Source of the DNA: a virus
Strand: one strand, 5' to 3'
DNA: 29,023 bases
IMG/VR virus record: IMGVR_UViG_3300046787_000397
Span: 1 to 29,023 of that record
The translations under genes were made by a program, and so were the position numbers. Of this stretch, positions 15,858-23,451 are shown piece after piece. The notes beneath the pieces were generated by a model that had not been told where the DNA came from, did no database searches, and saw only the letters and a list, made by a program, of their open reading frames with translations. Within the stretch, counting starts at the first letter, position 1, and each line of letters begins with the position of its first letter.

Positions 15858-15867
15858 TTTTAACCCC

Positions 15868-16584
15868 TTATCTTAAAGTTAAGAAGATAGGCTTGTAAGC
15901 TGTATCTACAGTTAATTCTGGAGCAAAACCAATTCTTTGAGTAACAGTAGCTGCAACTTCTATTTCTACAGCACCAGCGACAGCATCAGAGATGATTGCG
16001 CCAGCACCCTTAGTAATAGCACCGTCAGATAGAACTGCACAGTAACCATTAACTTGGAACCAAGCGTAGTTTGCAGCTGCAACGTCTACGTTTGCTACAC
16101 CAGCTGCTTGGAAAGCAACTGCACTTGAGCTAACGATAAGGTTAGCGTAAGTGTTAGGGTATAGTGACAATTTAGAGCTAGTTGTTAATGCAACTGTCAA
16201 AGGTTCTGCAAGCGTAACGGTAGTTGTACCGCTAGAACCAGCAGAAGTGTTACCTACGATGAGGTAAAGGTTTTGACCTGGGCCAACATCTACTGCCAAG
16301 AAACCACCAGCGTACTGGTCGGCTGTTACTGCTGTAGCACCAACAGCGACTGCAACTGAAGTTGAGCCAGCTGCGGTAGCGGCAGCGGTACGAGTAATGT
16401 GGTTAGCTACTAATGGGCTAGAAATGTTCAATTTACCAGCTGATAGAGCTACTGCGCCAGCAGTACCGTATGCGTACTGACGGCCATCGGCTGTTGAAGC
16501 TAATTGACCTAGTTTTGCTGAACCACGGCTAGAAGCCGTTGAACGTGCATCTTGGTCAGTTAGTTGAATTTGTGCGGAAATCAT
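15868..16584 (-). CDS. Capsid-associated (head decoration/fibre-like) protein (238 aa)
   Basis: The 238-residue protein is very Ala/Thr/Val/Ser-rich and beta-structured. It begins with a hydrophilic stretch (QIQLTDQDARSTASSRGSAK) and continues with strands such as GQNLYLIVGNTSAG and SKLSLYPNTYANLIV. Genes directly after the major capsid gene with this N-terminus are annotated as head proteins in other phages, as far as I recall. SD GAGGAGAA precedes ATG. It starts 24 nt after the capsid stop, in the same unit from leader 5, so high expression with capsid is expected. Confidence 0.58.
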   Translation of the reverse strand: MISAQIQLTDQDARSTASSRGSAKLGQLASTADGRQYAYGTAGAVALSAGKLNISSPLVANHITRTAAATAAGSTSVAVAVGATAVTADQYAGGFLAVDVGPGQNLYLIVGNTSAGSSGTTTVTLAEPLTVALTTSSKLSLYPNTYANLIVSSSAVAFQAAGVANVDVAAANYAWFQVNGYCAVLSDGAITKGAGAIISDAVAGAVEIEVAATVTQRIGFAPELTVDTAYKPIFLTLR

Positions 16585-16608
16585 ATATGTATTCTCCTCT
16601 TTCCTTAA

Positions 16609-17676
16609 TTAAACGGTTGTTATACCAGTTATTTTTGCATTACGCACAGGATTTCGGTGAATCAAGTTTCCATAAACAACGAAGATACCAATCTCAGCAA
16701 GCTGATTAACAGGTTGCATGTAGTCCCTGAACTGGAAAGCACTTGGCTTTACCTTGTCGTATACGCCCTCGGTGACTTTGTTAGCGGTAGCAACAGTTTT
16801 TAGGCTAGGGATGCTAAGGCTACGGAACTCCATGTAACTTGGGTTAATGAAGTACATTGTGCCACTAGGACATTTGTCATCACGGAAAACAGTTTTACCA
16901 CGATAGTCAACGCCTGTGAAACCACCATGGCCTTGTGCACCATCTCGAGTTGCTTCACCAGGTAGCGTTAAGCTAGCTGTTGGATAACCCATAGTTTGGT
17001 ACATAGCTTGTTTTGTAGGTTCTAGTAAAGAAGCATACAAAGTCCATGCAGTTTTGGTTGTGATAACGGCTGCACTAGTTTCGCTAGCAAGACCAGAAAC
17101 GGTTGAAGCATCATCTGCTGCATCCATAAGGTCTAGGCTCAAAACACCAGCTGAGGCAGCTGAAACATAACCATTGATGTAAGTTCCGTATGTGCTACGA
17201 GAAAGTCCACCATATGAACTTGTGCTAGTGCTGTCGTCAACGATAAGGTTTAAACCGTCAAAGTTGTCGCCAGTACCTGTACCGTAGTAGATAGAACCAA
17301 GAGCATTGCTCATTGAGTTCTGTGCGTACTCGTAACTAGCTTGCTGAATTTCGATAACACCAGCTGAGCCAGCGTTAGCGCCACGCTCTACAAGGCTATC
17401 TACAACTGGTTGTCCAAAACCTGTTGCATACCATGTCAAGTTTACTGTGTTCATGTCTACGTTTGTATCAAACGTATCTGCCCCACGGAAACTCTTACCT
17501 TGGCTAGAGTTGTTAGTGAAAATAGGTTGCTGAATCTGACGGCCATTCCATGGCTTTGGATTGCTAACTACCCATAGGTTTATTAGGCTGGAACGGTTTA
17601 CCGTGTCGACAACCTTTGGTACGATTTCTTCTAGGGTTAGGTTATTTAACCTATCCTGAAAAGCTGTTGCGCCCAT
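16609..17676 (-). CDS. Major capsid protein, HK97-like fold
   Basis: The 355-residue protein has the length and layout of HK97-fold capsids without a protease-type extension. It has an N-terminal helix (TAFQDRLNNLTLEEIVPKVV), an E-loop-like region (QGKSFRGADTFDTN), a spine helix (QASYEYAQNSMSNALGSIYY), an A-domain segment (PGEATRDGAQGHGGFTGVDY) and a C-terminal part (DYMQPVNQLAEIGIFVVYG). It follows a scaffold gene and precedes decoration proteins. SD AAGGAG 6 nt before ATG; it is the first gene behind leader 5, consistent with strong late expression. The exact subfamily cannot be fixed by eye. Confidence 0.85.
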   Translation of the reverse strand: MGATAFQDRLNNLTLEEIVPKVVDTVNRSSLINLWVVSNPKPWNGRQIQQPIFTNNSSQGKSFRGADTFDTNVDMNTVNLTWYATGFGQPVVDSLVERGANAGSAGVIEIQQASYEYAQNSMSNALGSIYYGTGTGDNFDGLNLIVDDSTSTSSYGGLSRSTYGTYINGYVSAASAGVLSLDLMDAADDASTVSGLASETSAAVITTKTAWTLYASLLEPTKQAMYQTMGYPTASLTLPGEATRDGAQGHGGFTGVDYRGKTVFRDDKCPSGTMYFINPSYMEFRSLSIPSLKTVATANKVTEGVYDKVKPSAFQFRDYMQPVNQLAEIGIFVVYGNLIHRNPVRNAKITGITTV

Positions 17677-17701
17677 GTGTATCTCCTTAATTTACTTACT
17701 A

Positions 17702-17747
17702 ATATAAAAAACAGCCCCAATGGGACTGTCCTCTGCTATACAATATA
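17702..17747 (-). promoter_or_regulatory. AGAGGAC hairpin leader with -10 box (copy 5)
   Basis: Minus strand: TATATT (17747-17742), 7 nt, AGAGGAC (17734-17728), hairpin ACAGTCCC-ATT-GGGGCTGT (17729-17711, 8 pairs with one T-G), then a run of six T. It heads the capsid unit. TTGTAA lies 11 nt upstream of the -10, too close for a normal -35. Confidence 0.8.
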
Positions 17748-17770
17748 CAGCATTTATTTTACAAGTGCAA

Positions 17771-18724
17771 TTATGTTCTATAGGTAATATCCCTAATATT
17801 GCCACCAGTGCCAACAATCATATTGTCGGGCACATTAGCACCACCTTGGCTTTGGCTAGATTCTCCACCTACCATAGCCCCACGAGCTTTAGTAGCGGCT
17901 TTAGCGGCATTAACCCTAGCTATGTTGGCCTGTTTAAGGCCGTCTAATTCCATGGAGTTGTGGGCATCAAGAACCGACATCAACCTAGGTACCCCAGCTT
18001 TATCTCTTTTAGCATTTTCAGTAGCCATGTAATTAATGATAGCAACTCGCTCTTTAACGCCTGGTTGCTTAGCAACTTCTGGGTCTGACCAGTCGGCATT
18101 TTCATATTGCTTAGGTACTGGAGGCAATGAACCGTTAGACTCTAAATAACCCATGCCAGATTCAATACCACTAATGAACTGCTCTTGTTGCTGGACAGTT
18201 TCTTGGTGGCTATCAAATTCAGATTTCTGGGCATCGTAAGCTTTTTTATCGTTTTCGATACCAGTAAGCATCCGAGTGTAGTTAGCCTGGGTTTTGATTA
18301 AATCGCCAGCACTAGCAAACTCTACGTCTGCGCCTAGAGCTTCAATATCTTCTGGGGTACTGATTTTAACAGTTGAGCCATCGGCTAACTTAATATCGAA
18401 CGAATAATCATTAGGCTTAAATTCACCTGGGTCTACTAATTCAGAGGCTGGTTCAACTGGAGGGGCAACGGCAGGGGCTGTTGGTTGTGCCACGTTGTCA
18501 GGCTGACTGTCATCACCCTTGGTGTCATCATCGTTACTGCTATCATCGGCTGGCTTGTTGTCTGCTGATTCATCTTTAGGTTCCTCTGCTGGTGCATCAT
18601 TATCTAACATTAATCCAACTGGCACATTGCTATCCTCTTGGATAACTGGGGCTGCTGGTTCTTCTGCTGGTGCATCTACCACAGGGGCATCTACAACTGG
18701 TGCAATAATATTTTCTTCATCCAT
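17771..18724 (-). CDS. Capsid assembly scaffolding protein
   Basis: The 317-residue protein is strongly acidic and repetitive at its N-terminus (Ala/Pro/Asp/Glu-rich), then has a short beta segment (YSFDIKLADGSTVKIST) and a long helical, Gln-rich region (KKAYDAQKSEFDSHQETVQQ), ending basic near the C-terminus (AAKATKARGAM). This layout, placed between portal and major capsid, is the usual phage scaffold: it guides procapsid assembly and then leaves. No protease motif is seen. It starts behind a TATAAT box next to the portal stop, with SD AAGGAG. Confidence 0.8.
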   Translation of the reverse strand: MDEENIIAPVVDAPVVDAPAEEPAAPVIQEDSNVPVGLMLDNDAPAEEPKDESADNKPADDSSNDDDTKGDDSQPDNVAQPTAPAVAPPVEPASELVDPGEFKPNDYSFDIKLADGSTVKISTPEDIEALGADVEFASAGDLIKTQANYTRMLTGIENDKKAYDAQKSEFDSHQETVQQQEQFISGIESGMGYLESNGSLPPVPKQYENADWSDPEVAKQPGVKERVAIINYMATENAKRDKAGVPRLMSVLDAHNSMELDGLKQANIARVNAAKAATKARGAMVGGESSQSQGGANVPDNMIVGTGGNIRDITYRT

Positions 18725-18749
18725 AACTGGCTCCTTACTTTATGACTAT

Positions 18750-18755
18750 ATTATA
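18750..18755 (-). promoter_or_regulatory. -10 box TATAAT before the scaffold gene
   Basis: TATAAT on the minus strand abuts the TAG of the portal gene. Downstream comes AAAGTAAGGAGCCA and the scaffold ATG. The same arrangement (gene end, TATAAT, AAAGGAGCCA, ATG) occurs before the small gene at 25424. No AGAGGA leader is present. Confidence 0.5.
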
Positions 18756-20807
18756 CTACATCCCTGCTGGCGGTGCTTGTGGAGGCATCGGAGGGCCACC
18801 TGGAGCTGGTGCACCCATGGCTGGGTCGGCTGGGTTCATAGAGGCAACACCGCCCATATCTAAGCCTTGCTGGTCTGTAGCGGCGTTGGCTGTTTCGCTT
18901 TGAATATTAGCAGTACGGGTAGCTACTTCTAATACACCCTTTAGGAAGTCGGTAATTCGTTGCTGGGCATCTGGTTGTAGCTTAGCGTACTTATTGCTAG
19001 CAATGTAGTTATTCATATAGTTAAGGTAGCCTGGGTCGTATTCATCCCGTTCTTCTGGCACCTTGTTATCTGTAAGGATAGCAATGTCCATATTAGCATC
19101 ACGGCTAAATTGTTCTTTTTCAATATCAGCCATATAGCCAGCTGGGTCGGTAGTGGACTTCTGTACTCTTTCGGCAACTTCTGTAGCATCTGGTATACCC
19201 AACATTTCAAATAAGGTTAGGTTGTCTATACGATCTGGGCCGAGTTTAGCAAGTTCTAGGGCAGCATTTCGGAGCTGGTCTTTGTCTTGCGGTAGGGTAG
19301 AGCCAGACTGAACGCTGACTTTTACCCCTGTATCTATATTGTCCGAACTAATAACTACGAAGTCATAAGTACCATCTGGGCCTTTAGTCTGTACCCAATG
19401 TTCTTCTGTGTAATAGACTTTCATCATCTGGGCTAGATATTTGTAATACTGGCCCATTGCCTGGTCTACTGCTCCAGCTATGTCATCTTGCAAGGCTCCA
19501 GCTTGCTGTTTAATAAGCATGTTTTCACCAAGCGTATTAGCACCTTGCTGTTGCTGACCACGAAATATATTAGGGGTGCCGAAGATTTGGTCTAGCTCAT
19601 TACGGGCATCATAAAGCGTATCGATAACGTAGCCTGGAAGCATCTGCGGTTCTACGACTTTCATATCATTGGATATGTTGCCAGAACCCTTAGAGCCGTC
19701 TACTAACATAATAGTCTTAGGATTCTTATTTAAGAACTTAGAGGCATCTTCTTCGCTCATTATTCGGCTGTCGGCAATAACCCGACCATTGACATAATCA
19801 GCGTTATCCCAAATTTGACGACCTCGTTTATTAATAAGATCCTGCATTGGTTTAGCCTGGTCGAATAGAGAAGTTTCATCAATGTAGCTCTTGCCTGAGT
19901 TTAGATAGTTGAATGGAATGAACGGTTTGATAGGCAGATTGGTAATATTGTTGTGCATGTCATTAGTCTGACCATCTGAATAAACCCAGTTAGGGTTACG
20001 CATCTTACCGAGTATTAGTTGACCTATTGGCATGAACCAAGCTAGACCCTCTTGCTTCTTTTTTTCCTTATCTATATAAGTAAACCAAACTTCGTAATAA
20101 TCTACCCTAGCAGTCACCTGTGACTGAGTACCACGCTTAATACCTAATGATTTTTTAATATCATCTTCTTTGTCTGGGAATTTAGCGATTAGTTCTTCTA
20201 CAGTACATGTTTGCTTATGATAAATAGCCCGTGGGTTGTCCTGAAAACGAGCATATCGGTCAATAACGACATTCTCTGGGTCGATGCTTTCAACTACTAT
20301 TTCTCCAAATTGACCGAGAGTAGGGTCGAATCTCAACTTTAAAAAACCACGTTTTCTAACAATTAGGTTACGAGTAGCAGACTTAACCTTTATATTAAGA
20401 AAAGCATCTACCCCGTGCTGGTATAGAGCACTCTTAAAGTCCTCGGAAAACTGTTTAAACTGTGAGCCTGGCTTGGATGGTACCACTTCTGGCATAGCTA
20501 CCCTGGCATTAACATAGGCTAGCACCGAACGGGCTGCTGCGAAAATACGGTTATCTATATAACGGGCGTTATGAGGTTGAAGAAACTTCTCATCTAATTG
20601 TTCGCCAAGCATGTACTTGTTGTTGTCTTTATCGGTTTTGGCTAGCTCAAACGGCTTGCTGTTCCAGTGATCTATATTCTCCTGTAAGGCTGGTATCAGC
20701 ATCTTAGCAAGTTTGTTATCTTCAATATCTAAGTCATATAATTCGTACTGTATATTGTCGTTATTTAGGTCGGTATAAGCACCTTGGTCTAGTATATTAT
20801 TGTCCAT
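18756..20807 (-). CDS. Portal protein (683 aa), P22-like type
   Basis: The 683-residue protein has the size and order of large podovirus-type portals: a helical start (DNKLAKMLIPALQENIDHW), a stem/wing region (RNLIVRKRGFLKLRFDPTLG, VVESIDPENVVIDRYARF), a long middle with DLINKRGRQIWDNADYVNGR and DARNELDQIFGTPNIFRGQQ, and a Pro/Gly-rich disordered C-terminus. It forms the twelve-subunit ring through which DNA is packed and ejected. It lies between terminase and scaffold. Its ATG is 11 nt from the hairpin of leader 6 with no SD. Confidence 0.85.
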   Translation of the reverse strand: MDNNILDQGAYTDLNNDNIQYELYDLDIEDNKLAKMLIPALQENIDHWNSKPFELAKTDKDNNKYMLGEQLDEKFLQPHNARYIDNRIFAAARSVLAYVNARVAMPEVVPSKPGSQFKQFSEDFKSALYQHGVDAFLNIKVKSATRNLIVRKRGFLKLRFDPTLGQFGEIVVESIDPENVVIDRYARFQDNPRAIYHKQTCTVEELIAKFPDKEDDIKKSLGIKRGTQSQVTARVDYYEVWFTYIDKEKKKQEGLAWFMPIGQLILGKMRNPNWVYSDGQTNDMHNNITNLPIKPFIPFNYLNSGKSYIDETSLFDQAKPMQDLINKRGRQIWDNADYVNGRVIADSRIMSEEDASKFLNKNPKTIMLVDGSKGSGNISNDMKVVEPQMLPGYVIDTLYDARNELDQIFGTPNIFRGQQQQGANTLGENMLIKQQAGALQDDIAGAVDQAMGQYYKYLAQMMKVYYTEEHWVQTKGPDGTYDFVVISSDNIDTGVKVSVQSGSTLPQDKDQLRNAALELAKLGPDRIDNLTLFEMLGIPDATEVAERVQKSTTDPAGYMADIEKEQFSRDANMDIAILTDNKVPEERDEYDPGYLNYMNNYIASNKYAKLQPDAQQRITDFLKGVLEVATRTANIQSETANAATDQQGLDMGGVASMNPADPAMGAPAPGGPPMPPQAPPAGM

Positions 20808-20859
20808 AAAATTACAAATTCCCCGAAATTAACAGGGGAAGTCCTCTATTTCAAGTATA
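20808..20859 (-). promoter_or_regulatory. AGAGGAC hairpin leader with -10 box (copy 6)
   Basis: Minus strand: TATACT (20859-20854), 6 nt, AGAGGAC (20847-20841), hairpin TTCCCC-(10 nt)-GGGGAA (20840-20819, 6 pairs), then TTTGTAATTTT to ATG 20807. TTTACC 17 nt upstream of the -10 is a weak -35. No SD lies between stem and start. Confidence 0.8.
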
Positions 20860-20867
20860 GCACACCA

Positions 20868-21149
20868 CTATCCTAAGGTAAACGAGTAGTATATTTTGCA
20901 GTACTTACCGCTACACTTATATTCAATAGGTACATGCTTGTTATCTTCTACTTGAGATATGTCATTACTATCGCTTATATATATGACTTGGCCGCTTAAC
21001 TCACATATCTTCTGCTTGCACTTAATACAATAAAATTCCCAATAGCTAGGGCGTTTATCAGCCAGTAACATAACATGGATACGATAGCGATAATCCTGTC
21101 CCCCAGCTTGCATAGTTCTACCACCATTGAAACTAAACCCCTCGCTCAC
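20868..21149 (-). CDS. Small zinc-ribbon protein (93 aa) behind the terminase
   Basis: The start is GTG 21149, overlapping the terminase stop (GTGA), with GGAGGG as SD. The protein has two cysteine pairs, CIKC (41/44) and CSGKYC (79/84), about 35 residues apart, suggesting one zinc ribbon. The rest is beta-rich and aromatic (YWEFYCIKC, KIYYSFTLG). It has no recognised family. Being between terminase and portal it may help packaging or capsid assembly, or be a small DNA-binding regulator. Its stop lies 8 bp from the -10 box of leader 6. Confidence 0.62.
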   Translation of the reverse strand: MSEGFSFNGGRTMQAGGQDYRYRIHVMLLADKRPSYWEFYCIKCKQKICELSGQVIYISDSNDISQVEDNKHVPIEYKCSGKYCKIYYSFTLG

Positions 21150-22774
21150 ATATCCCTCCAGTCTGTTATTGTTGTGTTGTCATAAGCTTCATTTATTTTA
21201 TCACTTAAATCAGTAACTAGTTGCCCCTCGTCATCTACATAATCACCGCCGTTCTTTTTCTCACCACCAACAGTCACGAATGAACCATGACCACCGCCAG
21301 AGCCTATAACCTTAGCCAGAGCGGTACGGAAATAAAGGGTGGCAAAAGCCCAGTGATCGGCTTTGTTTTCTTTAGTAACCCACTCACCAACTGGGCCGTT
21401 ATTAGTTTCTTTAGTTGTCCTATACATAACTGACCAGTGGGAAATATAATCTTCTAGCTCATAGGGGGTTTGCCTAAACATAATACTCTGGTCGCTAATC
21501 TCCTGTGCTACAAGGTCAATAATCTTAGTACGGTCAGAATAGACTACCCCACGGTTGGTAGCTGCTCCCCAGCGTACAACACCAAGGTTTTTAGTATCTC
21601 GAACAAAATAGTTAATAAATACCTTGCCTGGGTACTTGTCTACAAGCTTTTTAGGCGTGGCTGGGTATGGGTTAGCATCTATTACCATAAAGGCATCATA
21701 CGAGTTCCTGAGGTGTTCTATCTCATCCCAACTCTCAGTTTGACCGTAAGCAAAGATGCCGTCAGGGGTTCCCATAACCCAATGTTTAACGATACCGTTA
21801 TCTACGCCCATACAGACATTTTGCTTAGCTATCATGCCTGGGCTACAGGCTCGCAGTATAACACTCCTGTCAATAATCATGTCGGCTGGGGTGTAGGCTT
21901 TGCCTAGCACGAAGTTATAGAAGAACTCGATAGAACTATCCTCTTTTTGCTCTAATATCCGCTCAGCTGATACCCATGGGGCCATCATTTGGCTAAACCA
22001 ATAGCCGTGGGAGGCTCGACCTGGGAAAGCGGCTACCCACTCACCATTTTGGCGTTCTTCGTTGGTTATTTCGCCATCACACTTGCCACAGGCGTATATC
22101 TTGCGTTCTTCATCTACATAGTGGCTTTCGGTGCCTTTTTCAAAGTCCATATACCAGTTATGACCGCATTTGTGCTTAACGAACCAATGGCGTTGGTCGG
22201 AGGCGGTGAACATGCCATCTACCCCAAAGCCTACAGCACTAGGGTTGCTAAATCGCCACCTCCAGCCATACTGGGAGGCTTGCAAACGACTATCATAGGT
22301 ATTTAAGACACTCATATCCAAACAACGGTCATATTCGTCAATAGCTAGGATGTCGGCAGAGGTTGAAATGGCCTCTCTTTGCGAACCTGACCCCTTATAA
22401 TGAATAAATCGATTGCCAATTTGCTTTAATGTGACTGAATCCTTACTAACTATCTTTTTTATAGCTTCATTTGAGGTTAAAAGGGGGTCTACTTTCGGCT
22501 GTACAAAGGATTTCACAATATCCTGGGTCGGTAGCACATAAATTGTGTTCATTCCCTTGTATTCAGCTAACCAAACACTCTTGAGGATAGATAAAACTGA
22601 AAATCCTATCTGGGCTGACTTACGAACCACGATATTGTGGTGCATATCCTCAAATGGCTCTATTAAGAAACGGTGGCTAGTGAACTCAATCGGTTGCTGG
22701 TTCTCATTAACCATTTCATTAGCCATAATCCAGGCTACGGGAGATATTGAACTTAAATCAAAGTCAGGCTTCAT
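21146..22774 (-). CDS. terL: Terminase large subunit, lambda gpA-type
   Basis: The 542-residue ATPase/nuclease drives DNA packaging. A deviant Walker A, RKSAQIGFSV (51-60), has its Lys early (KSAQ-G-S) as in lambda gpA (KSARVGYS). Walker B is DILAIDEYD (141-149). A zinc-like pair set follows (KCGH near 203, CGKC at 229-232). The C-terminal nuclease has Asp325 (MGVDNG), Asp366 (MVIDANPYP) and Asp473 (KADHWAFATLYF), the expected acidic triad. It starts 11 nt inside the upstream gene without SD, so translation is coupled. It forms the packaging motor with TerS and the portal. Confidence 0.9.
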   Translation of the reverse strand: MKPDFDLSSISPVAWIMANEMVNENQQPIEFTSHRFLIEPFEDMHHNIVVRKSAQIGFSVLSILKSVWLAEYKGMNTIYVLPTQDIVKSFVQPKVDPLLTSNEAIKKIVSKDSVTLKQIGNRFIHYKGSGSQREAISTSADILAIDEYDRCLDMSVLNTYDSRLQASQYGWRWRFSNPSAVGFGVDGMFTASDQRHWFVKHKCGHNWYMDFEKGTESHYVDEERKIYACGKCDGEITNEERQNGEWVAAFPGRASHGYWFSQMMAPWVSAERILEQKEDSSIEFFYNFVLGKAYTPADMIIDRSVILRACSPGMIAKQNVCMGVDNGIVKHWVMGTPDGIFAYGQTESWDEIEHLRNSYDAFMVIDANPYPATPKKLVDKYPGKVFINYFVRDTKNLGVVRWGAATNRGVVYSDRTKIIDLVAQEISDQSIMFRQTPYELEDYISHWSVMYRTTKETNNGPVGEWVTKENKADHWAFATLYFRTALAKVIGSGGGHGSFVTVGGEKKNGGDYVDDEGQLVTDLSDKINEAYDNTTITDWRDM

Positions 22775-22961
22775 CGATTATTATTTTGTCATCTTCAAGT
22801 TTGTATTTAACCTCGCCAGATATACCTAATCTACCAGCTATTACGCTCTGCATAAATAGGCCTAAAGTTTTGTCTAGGTACTGCATAGTGTAGCTAATGG
22901 CTGCGATATGGTCTTGCTCTTGCTTGGTAAGGGTGTATTCTTTACTTTTAGGTACTTTCAT
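22764..22961 (-). CDS. Hypothetical protein (65 aa)
   Basis: The 65-residue protein is mixed helix and strand (SKEYTLTKQEQDHIAAISYT, YKLEDDKIIIDEA). Start ATG overlaps the upstream stop (ATGA), and the end overlaps terL by 11 nt. The spacing suggests a packaging-operon gene. No family recognised; it lacks Cys and transmembrane segments. Confidence 0.6.
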   Translation of the reverse strand: MKVPKSKEYTLTKQEQDHIAAISYTMQYLDKTLGLFMQSVIAGRLGISGEVKYKLEDDKIIIDEA

Positions 22962-23242
22962 ATTCTACTGTCCTCTAATTTATCTTTACCAAAATGATTA
23001 AGGGCCTGTTCGGGGTAGGCTTTTGCCCAGTCGTGGTCAATTTCGTTCTTATCGCTAAAATCATAGCGCTGCAACATATCCTTGCGGTAATCTTCACGCT
23101 GACGGTCCCTGACCCATTTGGCAGCATAATCAGTTGGTTTTTGCCTAACTAAGCAATTACCACAACGCTCATCTAAATAGACACCCTTAACAACTGCCGC
23201 CTGGAGGGTAACATTATCTCGGTTGCATATTGGGCATTTCAT
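22958..23242 (-). CDS. Zinc-finger-like phage protein (94 aa)
   Basis: The N-terminal 30 residues hold CPIC (3/6) and CGNC (27/30), a compact zinc ribbon. A helical, charged body follows (WVRDRQREDYRKDMLQRYD). I recall this build, zinc ribbon then a YA-WV-DRQREDYRKDMLQ helix, in small phage proteins next to terminase genes; they have no assigned function. It overlaps both neighbours by ATGA, so it is translated as part of the cluster. Possibly an adaptor or DNA-binding regulator. Confidence 0.65.
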   Translation of the reverse strand: MKCPICNRDNVTLQAAVVKGVYLDERCGNCLVRQKPTDYAAKWVRDRQREDYRKDMLQRYDFSDKNEIDHDWAKAYPEQALNHFGKDKLEDSRI

Positions 23243-23451
23243 TGGTTTAAGTCTTTCATAAGCTGTTCGTGTTGCTTGCGAGCTAGTTCCTCCATTGATT
23301 GCGGTTCTACCATACTGGATACTGGTTTGACTGGCTCTTTAAGTTCACGGGTAGTGACAATCCGTTTAACATCCGAAAGTATTTCACGTACTTCTCTTAG
23401 ATAATACCCTAAAAAGAAAGCGATGGGTACTAATAGGAGTACGTAAAACAT
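23239..23451 (-). CDS. Single-pass membrane protein (70 aa)
   Basis: An N-terminal hydrophobic segment (FYVLLLVPIAFFLGYYL, residues 2-18) is followed by a charged cytoplasmic-type helix (REVREILSDVKRIV) and a soluble tail. It starts right after the GroEL TAG with AAGGAGG as SD. No family recognised. It might anchor something at the inner membrane. Its start at the GroEL stop implies coupled expression. Confidence 0.62.
   Translation of the reverse strand: MFYVLLLVPIAFFLGYYLREVREILSDVKRIVTTRELKEPVKPVSSMVEPQSMEELARKQHEQLMKDLNQ

Noticed and set aside
11493-17765. TTGTAA upstream of several -10 boxes as a shared -35 element
   Set aside because: Spacing is 8 or 11 bp in different copies and one copy is simply a Leu codon plus stop, so it is not a normal -35.
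22970-22976. AGAGGAC on the minus strand near a gene start, like the leader heptamer
   Set aside because: It encodes Leu-Glu-Asp inside the zinc-finger gene, with no -10 box or hairpin beside it; taken as coincidence.
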